55,722 bases of DNA from Candidatus Rokuibacteriota bacterium (lineage in GTDB: Bacteria; Methylomirabilota; Methylomirabilia; Rokubacteriales; CSP1-6): contig QHSI01000128.1 in the NCBI GenBank assembly GCA_003221515.1, positions 1 through 55,722 of the forward strand, read 5' to 3'. Shown piece after piece: positions 7,697 through 13,752 of the stretch. The position numbers and the translations under genes are program-made. Within the stretch, counting starts at the first letter, position 1. Every line of letters begins with the position of its first letter. The notes beneath the pieces are model-generated. The model made no database searches, was not told where the DNA came from, and saw only the letters and a program-made list of their open reading frames with translations.

Positions 7697-8910
7697 CCGT
7701 GAGTCTCCTTGGTAGAGAGCCCTCGCAGCGCCGCCGCCATGCGCGCCAGTCCCTCGACGATCAGCGGCTCGCTGGTGGCGTACGACAGGCGCACGTGATC
7801 GTCGGAGCCGAAATCGACGCCCGGCACTACCGCCACCTTGGCCTGCTCGAGCAAGAAGGCGGCGACGCCGACCGATCCCTTGATGGTCGCCGGTCCGTCG
7901 GCGGACCTCCACGTGCGCCCGAACAGGCGCGACACGTTGGGAAACACGTAGAACGCGCCCTTCGGCATGATGCACGACACCCCGGGCAGCTCGTTGAGCC
8001 CCCGCACGATCAGGCGCCGGCGCCGGTCGAACTCGCCCGCCATCTTCGCGACCTCATCTTGGGGACCGACGAGCGCCTCGATCGCGGCCCACTGGGCGAT
8101 CGACGAGGGGTTCGACGTCACCTGGCTCTGGATGTCGGTCATCGCGCGGATGAGCTCGCGCGGCCCGGCCGCGAAGCCGATCCGCCAGCCGGTCATCGCG
8201 TAGGCCTTCGAGCACGTGTTGATCGTGAGGGTCCGCGCCTTGATCTCCGGGCCGAGGCCGGCGATCGACACGTGACGCCCCTCGAAGGTCAGCGCCTCGT
8301 AGCACTCGTCGGAGACGACGAACAGGTTCGCCTCGACCGCGAGCTTCGCCACCGCCGCGATCGCCGCCGGCGAGAACACGGCGCCGGTGGGATTGTTCGG
8401 GCTGTTGAGGACGATCACCTTCGTGCGCGGCGTGACCGCGGCGCGAAGCGTCTCGGGGTCGAGGTCGAACCCGGTCGCCTCTCGCGTCGGCACCGCCACC
8501 GGCACGGCGCCGATGAGCCGCGCCTGCTCCGGGTACGAGACCCAGAACGGGCTCGGCACCAGCACCTCGTCGCCGGGGTTGAGCATCGCGACGGCCAGGT
8601 TGAAGAGCGTGTGCTTGGCGCCGCACGAGACCAGCACGTCGGCCGGCTCGTAGGTCAGGCCGTTGTCGCGCTTGAACTTGGCGCACACCGCCGCCCGCAG
8701 CTCGGGCACGCCGCCGACCTCGGTGTATTTCGTGTGGCCGCGCCGCATCGCCTGGATCGCGGCCTCTTTGATCCGCTCGGGCGTGTCGAAGTCGGGCTCG
8801 CCGGCGCCGAACGAGATCACGTCGACGCCCTGTCGCTTGAGCTCCTTCGCCTTCGCCTGCACGGCGAGCGTCGACGATGGGGCAAGCGTCTTCAGGCGAT
8901 CGGCCAGCAC
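7693..8910 (-). CDS. Class I/II pyridoxal-phosphate aminotransferase (aspartate aminotransferase group)
   Basis: This 405-residue fold-type I aminotransferase is similar to the Ib-type aspartate aminotransferases of many bacteria. Signatures are ISFGAGEPDFDTP (residues 32-44), YTEVGG, NSPNNPTGA around residue 170, SDECYEAL (about 200-207) and the PLP lysine in TCSKAYAMTGWRIGF (Lys about 235). RLSYATS carries the carboxylate-binding Arg. It would exchange the amino group between aspartate or another amino acid and 2-oxoglutarate. It follows coaD by 31 bases and overlaps the CoxG-like gene, so it bridges housekeeping and catabolic genes. Substrate preference (Asp, prephenate or aromatic) cannot be read by eye. 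Confidence 0.9.
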   Translation of the reverse strand: MLADRLKTLAPSSTLAVQAKAKELKRQGVDVISFGAGEPDFDTPERIKEAAIQAMRRGHTKYTEVGGVPELRAAVCAKFKRDNGLTYEPADVLVSCGAKHTLFNLAVAMLNPGDEVLVPSPFWVSYPEQARLIGAVPVAVPTREATGFDLDPETLRAAVTPRTKVIVLNSPNNPTGAVFSPAAIAAVAKLAVEANLFVVSDECYEALTFEGRHVSIAGLGPEIKARTLTINTCSKAYAMTGWRIGFAAGPRELIRAMTDIQSQVTSNPSSIAQWAAIEALVGPQDEVAKMAGEFDRRRRLIVRGLNELPGVSCIMPKGAFYVFPNVSRLFGRTWRSADGPATIKGSVGVAAFLLEQAKVAVVPGVDFGSDDHVRLSYATSEPLIVEGLARMAAALRGLSTKETHG

Positions 8911-8941
8911 GGCGTGGCTCCTTCGGCGGTGGCCCGCCGGG

Positions 8942-9427
8942 TTACTTGGGGGGGTACTTCTCGGCCAGTCGCTTCTCGACGATCGGCGGCACCATGCCGG
9001 CCACCGACGTTCCGAAGCTGGCGACTTCCTTGATCAGGCGCGACGCGATGTACGTGTACTTCTCGTGCGGCATCAGGAACACCGTCTCGACGGTGGACCG
9101 GAGCTTGCGGTTCATGAGCGCCATCTGGAATTCGTACTCGAAATCCGACACGGCGCGGATGCCACGCACGATGCAGGTGGCGCGCTCGCGGGCCACCAGG
9201 TCGATCAGGAGGCCGTCGAACGCGACAATCCGGAAATTGCTCAGATCCGACGTCGCTTCGTCGATCATCTCCAGCCGCTCCTTCACCGTGAAGAGCGGCT
9301 CCTTGGACGGGTTGGCGACGACCGCCACGATCAGCTCGTCGAAGATCTGGAGACTACGCTGGATCACGTCCACGTGCCCGTTGTGGATCGGATCGAACAT
9401 GCCGGGATAGACGGCGCGCTTTGCCAC
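8942..9427 (-). CDS. coaD: Phosphopantetheine adenylyltransferase
   Basis: This 161-residue nucleotidyltransferase carries YPGMFDPIHNGHVDVI at the N terminus (HxGH motif), RGIRAVSDFEYEFQMALMNRKL in the middle, and YIASRLIKEVASFG (the variant of ISSTLIKE). It catalyses the penultimate step of coenzyme A synthesis: 4'-phosphopantetheine plus ATP to dephospho-CoA. The start codon is GTG. It follows rsmD closely, the arrangement seen in many bacteria. Length and motifs are normal. Confidence 0.96.
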   Translation of the reverse strand: MAKRAVYPGMFDPIHNGHVDVIQRSLQIFDELIVAVVANPSKEPLFTVKERLEMIDEATSDLSNFRIVAFDGLLIDLVARERATCIVRGIRAVSDFEYEFQMALMNRKLRSTVETVFLMPHEKYTYIASRLIKEVASFGTSVAGMVPPIVEKRLAEKYPPK

Positions 9428-9437
9428 GACCCGTAAG

Positions 9438-9992
9438 CTACCCTCCGGCTTGAAAGAAAGTCAAGGTCGTCTCCCCGAAACGCCGCTCCCGAAAGGCTCG
9501 CAGGGCGCCGTATTCTTCGCCCGGCTTTCGTTTGGTGAAGTGCTGGGCGACGACGAGCCCGCCGGGCACCAGGAGGTCACCGGCGCCCAGCGCCGCCAGC
9601 GTCTGCTCGACGCCGTCCTCGGCGTACGGCGGATCGAGGAACACGATCTCGAAGCGCTCGCCCAGACCGGCGAGGCGCGTGAGCTCGCGTCCGACGTCGC
9701 CGCGCAGGACGCGCGCGCGGCCGGCCACGCCGAGCTCCCGGACGTTCTGGACCAGGGCGGCCGCGGCGCGGCCGTCGCGCTCCACGAACGTCGTGTGCGC
9801 GGCGCCGCGCGAGAGGGCCTCGAGCCCGACGGCGCCCGCGCCTGCGAAGAGGTCGAGCATGCGGGCGCCGGGCAGCCGGGGCGCCAACGTGTCCATCAGC
9901 GCGGTCCGCACCTGGTCGGCCGTCGGCCTGGTGGTGGCGCCGCGCGGCGTCACCAGCCGCCGGCCCTTCAGTGCTCCGGCGATCACGCGCAT
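9438..9992 (-). CDS. rsmD: 16S rRNA (guanine966-N2)-methyltransferase RsmD
   Basis: This 184-residue Rossmann methyltransferase begins MRVIAGALKGRRLVTPRG and then carries TRPTADQVRTALMDTL, the SAM-binding MLDLFAGAGAVGLEALSRG and the catalytic FLDPPY. It methylates G966 of 16S rRNA in 30S particles. It lies 8 bases after the recG stop and just before coaD. The protein happens to end in Gly-Gly, but it is a folded enzyme and not a candidate proteasome modifier. Confidence 0.95.
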   Translation of the reverse strand: MRVIAGALKGRRLVTPRGATTRPTADQVRTALMDTLAPRLPGARMLDLFAGAGAVGLEALSRGAAHTTFVERDGRAAAALVQNVRELGVAGRARVLRGDVGRELTRLAGLGERFEIVFLDPPYAEDGVEQTLAALGAGDLLVPGGLVVAQHFTKRKPGEEYGALRAFRERRFGETTLTFFQAGG

Positions 9993-10000
9993 GCGCCGCC

Positions 10001-12088
10001 CTACCCGGCCGTCGCCAGCGCGAGCTTGCCGCGCCACCGGGTCAGCAGCGCCTGGCGCAACGGCCGGTGGGCGGGGTCGCTCAGCTCGGGATCGCGGGCG
10101 ACGATGGCGCTGGCGTCCCGCCGCGCGTCTTCCAGGAGGCTCGCGTGACGCAGCAGATCGACCACGCGGAACTCGGGCAGCCCCGACTGGCGCGTGCCGA
10201 AGAACTCGCCCGGACCGCGCAGCTCCAGGTCGGCCTCGGCGATCTTGAAGCCGTCGTTCGTGGCGGTCATCGCGTCGATCCGCCCCTGGGCCTCCTCGCC
10301 GAGGCGGCCGGCCGTGAGCAGGATGCAGTACGACTTCCACTCGCCGCGGCCGACGCGCCCGCGCAGCTGGTGCAGCTGCGAGAGGCCGAAACGCTCGGCG
10401 TGCTCGATCAGCATCACCGACGCGTTCGGCACGTCGATGCCGACCTCGATCACCGTCGTCGAGACCAGGACGTGAACCTCGCCGGCCTTGAACCGGCGCA
10501 TGATCGCGTCCTTGTCCTCGAAGCCGAGCCGCCCGTGCAGCAGCCCGACCGTCAAATCGGGAAAGACCTCGTCGGCCAGATGGCGCGCCATGTCGGTCGC
10601 CGCCTTGAGGTCGAGCGCCTCGGACTCCTCGACCAGCGGGTACACGACGTAGATCTGGCGGCCGCCCGCCACCTGCTCGCGCAGGAACTTGTAGATCGCC
10701 CGCCGCTTCGACTCCAAACGCGCCACCGTGACCACCGGACGGCGCCCCGGCGGGAGCTCGTCGAGGACGGAAACGTCCAGGTCTCCGTAGATGGTGAGGG
10801 CGAGCGTGCGCGGGATCGGCGTCGCCGTCATCACCAGGAGATCGGGATGCTCGCCCTTGCCGCGGAGGCGTGCCCGCTGCTCGACACCGAACCGGTGCTG
10901 CTCGTCGACGACCACGAGCCCGAGACGACGGAACTCGACCGCCTCCTGGACGAGGGCGTGGGTGCCGACCGCGCAGCCGATCTCGCCCCCGGCCAGCGCG
11001 GCGCGCCGGACCGCCCGCTCGCGCGGCTTCAGGGAGGAGGTCAGCAGCGTGACGGGCACGCCGAGCGGCTCGAGGAGCTGGCGGAACGTCATGAAGTGCT
11101 GTTCGGCCAGGATCTCGGTGGGGGCCATGACCGCCGCCTGGTGGCCAGACTCGACCGCGGTCAGGACGGCGAGCGCGGCCACGATCGTCTTGCCCGATCC
11201 GACGTCCCCCTGAAGGAGCCGATGCATCGGGTACGGCGCCGCCATGTCGCGTCGGATCTCGTCCCAGACCCGCTCCTGGGCGCCCGTGAGCTTCCACGGC
11301 AACGCCGCGCGCAGCCGCGCGACCAGGTCGCCGCGCGGATTCATCGCGACGCCGCGGGCGCGAGCGACGCGCGACCGCAAGATCGCGAGCCCGAGCTGGA
11401 GCAACAGCCCCTCGTCGAACGCGATGCGGTGGCGTGCGGCGGCTAGCGCGTCGTCAGTCTCGGGGAAGTGCGCCTCGCGAATCGCCTGCGCCAGGCCGAC
11501 GAGCCCGCGCCGCTGGCGCACGCCGTCGGGCAGCACCTCGGGTAAGGTGGACGCGAACGTGTCGACCAGCCGCCACATGAGCGAGCGAAGCGCGCGTTGC
11601 GGGAGTCCCTCGGTGAGCGAGTACACCGGCACCAGCCGGCCGGTGTGGAGCCGCTCGTCCTCGTCGTTCTCGACGATCTCGTAGTCGGGCTGCTGGAGCA
11701 CTGTCACGCCCTTGTACCGCGCGACACGCCCGTGCAGCACGAGCCGCTGGCCGCGCTTGAGGACGCGAGCCAGGTAACGCCAGCCGAACCAGCTCGCGGT
11801 GGCGTACCCGCTCGGATCCCGCAGCATCACGGTGAACGGCAGCCGTGAGCGGCCGGGCGGCGGCGGGCTCACGCCGACGACGACCCCCGAGCACGTCGCG
11901 GCCACTCCGGGTACGAGCGAGCGGAACGGGGTCAGCCGCGTCCGATCCTCGTGGCGGAGGGGCACGAAGTGGAGGGCGTCCTCGACGGTGCGGAGCCCCT
12001 TGCGCTCGAGCTGGCCCGCACGATGGGGCCCCACGCCCTTGATGAACTGCAGCGGCGTGTGCAGGTCGGGCGCGGAGGTTTGCGTCAC
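10001..12088 (-). CDS. recG: ATP-dependent DNA helicase RecG
   Basis: This is a roughly 695-residue superfamily 2 helicase for branched DNA and stalled forks. It opens with a helix-hairpin-helix-like TPLQFIKGVGPHRAGQL. The OB wedge follows (PFTVMLRDPSGYATASWFG), then Walker A LLQGDVGSGKT, DEQH in VVVDEQHRFG, MTATPIPRTLALTIYGDLD, and the C-terminal motifs HGRLGFEDKDAIM and HQLRGRVGRG. I prefer the GTG at 12088. The longer frame to a GTG at 12151 adds 21 non-conserved residues and would run through the opposite-strand rpmB promoter. Its upstream region is shared with rpmB, divergently. Confidence 0.93.
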   Translation of the reverse strand: MTQTSAPDLHTPLQFIKGVGPHRAGQLERKGLRTVEDALHFVPLRHEDRTRLTPFRSLVPGVAATCSGVVVGVSPPPPGRSRLPFTVMLRDPSGYATASWFGWRYLARVLKRGQRLVLHGRVARYKGVTVLQQPDYEIVENDEDERLHTGRLVPVYSLTEGLPQRALRSLMWRLVDTFASTLPEVLPDGVRQRRGLVGLAQAIREAHFPETDDALAAARHRIAFDEGLLLQLGLAILRSRVARARGVAMNPRGDLVARLRAALPWKLTGAQERVWDEIRRDMAAPYPMHRLLQGDVGSGKTIVAALAVLTAVESGHQAAVMAPTEILAEQHFMTFRQLLEPLGVPVTLLTSSLKPRERAVRRAALAGGEIGCAVGTHALVQEAVEFRRLGLVVVDEQHRFGVEQRARLRGKGEHPDLLVMTATPIPRTLALTIYGDLDVSVLDELPPGRRPVVTVARLESKRRAIYKFLREQVAGGRQIYVVYPLVEESEALDLKAATDMARHLADEVFPDLTVGLLHGRLGFEDKDAIMRRFKAGEVHVLVSTTVIEVGIDVPNASVMLIEHAERFGLSQLHQLRGRVGRGEWKSYCILLTAGRLGEEAQGRIDAMTATNDGFKIAEADLELRGPGEFFGTRQSGLPEFRVVDLLRHASLLEDARRDASAIVARDPELSDPAHRPLRQALLTRWRGKLALATAG

Positions 12089-12108
12089 CTGGAGCCCTGT
12101 GCTATAGC
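12080..12108 (+). promoter_or_regulatory. Sigma70-type promoter for rpmB
   Basis: A -35-like TTGCGT (12080-12085) and a -10 TATAGC (12103-12108) are separated by exactly 17 bases. They lie about 46 bases before the rpmB ATG, giving a predicted transcript start near 12115. The -35 region overlaps the preferred recG start on the other strand, so the two genes may interfere. Confidence 0.55.
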
Positions 12109-12153
12109 TTCCGATTGGTTCGATCGCCGGGAAACCTGGCTCAGGGAGCACTC

Positions 12154-12345
12154 ATGGCTCAGCGATGCGATATCTGCAGCAAGGGTCCTTCGGTCGGTCA
12201 CAAGATCAGCCACGCGCACAAGCTCACCAAGCGGCGCTGGCTGCCGAATCTCGTGTCGATGCGCGCGCTGGTCGACGGCCGGGCTCGACGCCTCCGCGTC
12301 TGCACGCGCTGCCTCAAAGCGGGCAAGGTCACGAAGGTCATTTAA
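12154..12345 (+). CDS. rpmB: 50S ribosomal protein L28
   Basis: This 63-residue protein reads MAQRCDICSKGPSVGHKISHAHK near its start, with the L28 core RRWLPNL and RRLRVCTRC. Two Cys pairs (C5/C8 and C50/C53) form the zinc ribbon, making it the C+ version of L28. It sits in the large ribosomal subunit near the E site. The ATG at 12154 is chosen over the upstream in-frame ATG at 12115 because AGGGAG precedes it and homologues start here. It is a single-gene unit closed by the hairpin at 12354-12378. Confidence 0.96.
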   Translation: MAQRCDICSKGPSVGHKISHAHKLTKRRWLPNLVSMRALVDGRARRLRVCTRCLKAGKVTKVI

Positions 12346-12353
12346 GCACAGCC

Positions 12354-12378
12354 GGGAGGGGGCAGCGCGCCCCCTCCC
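12354..12378. terminator. Bidirectional hairpin between rpmB and the micro-ORFs
   Basis: GGGAGGGGG (12354-12362) pairs with CCCCCTCCC (12370-12378), a perfect 9-bp stem that a C-G pair can extend into the loop. It lies 8 bases after the rpmB stop and also downstream of the minus-strand lysine micro-ORFs, so it can close both transcripts. No poly-T tail follows. Confidence 0.55.
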
Positions 12379-12428
12379 GAGCAGTACCTGGTGGGAGGCC
12401 GCCACCCCCCACCCAGAAACCAGCGTTG

Positions 12429-12461
12429 CTACTTCTTCTTCTTCTTGGCCTTCTTCTTCAT
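12429..12461 (-). CDS. Lysine-rich micro-ORF 2 (10 codons)
   Basis: The frame reads ATG, three AAG, GCC, five AAG, TAG, which is the peptide MKKKAKKKKK. It is far too short for normal gene calling. It is preceded by AGGAGGTGA (12470-12478), a 9-base match to the end of 16S rRNA, eight bases before the ATG. A very similar 12-codon frame lies 51 bases upstream, which looks like a tandem duplication. Eight of ten residues are lysine, all encoded AAG. Possible roles are a ribosome-pausing leader, a cationic micropeptide, or a translation decoy. I do not recognise it as a known family. The case for translation rests on the Shine-Dalgarno sequence and the duplication, not on homology. Confidence 0.5.
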   Translation of the reverse strand: MKKKAKKKKK

Positions 12462-12469
12462 CGAGCGTC

Positions 12470-12478
12470 TCACCTCCT
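12470..12478 (-). promoter_or_regulatory. Strong Shine-Dalgarno of micro-ORF 2
   Basis: AGGAGGTGA on the minus strand, eight bases before the ATG of the 10-codon frame. It is complementary over nine bases to the usual anti-SD end of 16S rRNA, better than nearly every full-length gene in the window. Confidence 0.65.
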
Positions 12479-12512
12479 CTCGTAGCTAGATTCACCGCGT
12501 CGTCGATCCGCC

Positions 12513-12551
12513 CTACTTCTTCTTCTTCTTCGTGGCCTTCTTCTTCGCCAA
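12513..12551 (-). CDS. Lysine-rich micro-ORF 1 (12 codons)
   Basis: The frame reads TTG GCG, three AAG, GCC ACG, five AAG, TAG, giving the peptide MAKKKATKKKKK. AAGGAGGTGA (12557-12566) lies five bases before the TTG, an essentially perfect anti-SD complement at good spacing. That Shine-Dalgarno starts 11 bases after the stop of the AbiEi-like gene, so the frame is probably cotranscribed with it. The shared pattern with the 10-codon frame (three Lys, Ala, five Lys, stop) supports a duplicated functional unit. No known function can be assigned. Confidence 0.5.
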   Translation of the reverse strand: MAKKKATKKKKK

Positions 12552-12556
12552 TTGCG

Positions 12557-12566
12557 TCACCTCCTT
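12557..12566 (-). promoter_or_regulatory. Near-perfect Shine-Dalgarno of micro-ORF 1
   Basis: AAGGAGGTGA on the minus strand, a 10-base complement of the 16S rRNA 3' end. Together with the AGGAGGTGA of the next frame it makes two maximal ribosome-binding sites within 97 bases. Confidence 0.65.
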
Positions 12567-12577
12567 CCGTCGATCGC

Positions 12578-13627
12578 TCAGTAGCCCATGGCTTCGCGGC
12601 GTAGATGCTCGGCCTGCTCGGGCCCGCGCCGCTCGTAATGCACGAGGTCGGCGTAGAGCTGCGGCAGGGACACGACTTTGAGTCCGCCCTTCTCGAGCGC
12701 GCCGTGGAAGACCCCGAGGTCGTACGGCGCCAGGAAGTGGAGCGCGCCATCGGCCTCGGCGGCCGCGCGCAGCCCGAGCGCCTGGGCGAGCGGCGCCGGA
12801 TCACCCTCGAGGTAGCAGTGCACCGCGGGCAGCCGGAGGTTCGCCGCCAGGAGCGCGGCGCCCGCGTTCAGCGTGAAGGCGTAGCGGCGGCCCGCGCCAG
12901 CGGCGACGCGGGCGACTTCCCCCATGAGCTTGCGTGTCCCGCGCTCGGGGGCGAAGTACGAGGTGACCTCGTTCACGCGATAGGTGTAGGACTCGCACCA
13001 CGCTTCGAGCAGGTCCGACGGCTTCGAGAGCCGGATGCGCTGGCTGTCGTCCCGCTCGACCCACGCGAGCGCCTCGAGCCGCTTCACGACGTTGTGGGAG
13101 TGCCCGAGACTGACTTCCCCGGCCTTCGCCAGCTCCTCGAGCCGCCAGGCTCGGCCCGGCTCGACCAGCAGCGCCCGGACGACGCGGGTCGCGCGCGGCG
13201 CGAAGAGCGAGCGGAGCGGGCGCGTCGAAGGTCGGACGTTCCGCTTCCCCTCCTTCTCGATCAGCACGTTCTCGAAGGCGAGATAGCAGTTGCCCGACAG
13301 ATCGACGAACCCGAGGTTGTTGTTCTTGAGGATCCGGGCGCTCTGGGGCCCGATGTAGACCGCCGCCGCGACGGGATACGCGCCGGGAAGCTCGCGCCGA
13401 ATCTCTTCGAGGCGCGTCACGGACGCCCGGATCTGGCGGGGCTGGCCGAGCGAGCTCACCTCAACGACCAGGGTGTGCTCCTGGCCGGCGAGCTGGAACT
13501 TCGCCAGTAAATCCGCGGTCTGATGGCCTATCTTGGTGTCGGCGCTCTCCTGCCAGTTGCTGGCTCGCGGGAGGAGCTCCCGCAGCCGTTGCACCACCTG
13601 GCGCCGAACCTCCACGGATTTCAGCAT
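12578..13627 (-). CDS. AbiEi-like (type IV TA antitoxin family) DNA-binding protein
   Basis: This 349-residue protein has three visible parts. Residues about 1-125 resemble the restriction-endonuclease-like region seen in some AbiEi-type proteins (HTLVVEVSSLGQPRQIR, GFVDLSGNCYLAF); the place where nucleases carry ExK reads EVS, so cleavage activity is unlikely. Residues about 140-200 form a winged helix (RATRVVRALLVEPGRAWRLEELAK, LGHSHNVVKRLE). The C-terminal part ends LPQLYADLVHYERRGPEQAEHLR, the AbiEi C-terminal pattern. No AbiEii nucleotidyltransferase toxin is adjacent; two lysine micro-ORFs follow instead. A palindromic operator overlaps its own promoter, suggesting autorepression. Family assignment is by motif resemblance. 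Confidence 0.68.
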   Translation of the reverse strand: MLKSVEVRRQVVQRLRELLPRASNWQESADTKIGHQTADLLAKFQLAGQEHTLVVEVSSLGQPRQIRASVTRLEEIRRELPGAYPVAAAVYIGPQSARILKNNNLGFVDLSGNCYLAFENVLIEKEGKRNVRPSTRPLRSLFAPRATRVVRALLVEPGRAWRLEELAKAGEVSLGHSHNVVKRLEALAWVERDDSQRIRLSKPSDLLEAWCESYTYRVNEVTSYFAPERGTRKLMGEVARVAAGAGRRYAFTLNAGAALLAANLRLPAVHCYLEGDPAPLAQALGLRAAAEADGALHFLAPYDLGVFHGALEKGGLKVVSLPQLYADLVHYERRGPEQAEHLRREAMGY

Positions 13628-13637
13628 GTTTCTCTGG

Positions 13638-13674
13638 GTCCACCTCTTTCAGCATCTGCTGAAACAATATGGAC
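13638..13674. promoter_or_regulatory. Compound palindromic operator
   Basis: TTTCAGCA (13647-13654) and TGCTGAAA (13657-13664) form a perfect inverted repeat with a 2-base centre. It is nested within GTCCA (13638-13642) and TGGAC (13670-13674), which are also complementary. The element overlaps the -10 region and leader of the AbiEi-like gene, as expected for autoregulation by a dimeric winged-helix protein. Confidence 0.65.
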
Positions 13675-13693
13675 CATTGAAACTCCGTGTCAA
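13664..13693 (-). promoter_or_regulatory. Sigma70-type promoter of the AbiEi-like operon
   Basis: On the minus strand TTGACA (13693-13688) and TATTGT (13669-13664) are separated by 18 bases. The -35 hexamer is consensus. The -10 abuts the palindromic operator. Confidence 0.65.
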
Positions 13694-13752
13694 GTCAAAA
13701 CTTATGGACTACGACTAGAAGACTCTACCCGGTGATCGAGAAGCCCCCGGCA

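Noticed and set aside
9438-9992. RsmD ending in Gly-Gly as a possible proteasome modifier
   Set aside because: It is a folded methyltransferase with all catalytic motifs; a GG terminus alone is not evidence.
12429-12566. Lysine micro-ORFs as a lysine-biosynthesis attenuator
   Set aside because: No lysine biosynthesis or transport gene follows on the minus strand; the next downstream element is the shared hairpin and the convergent rpmB.
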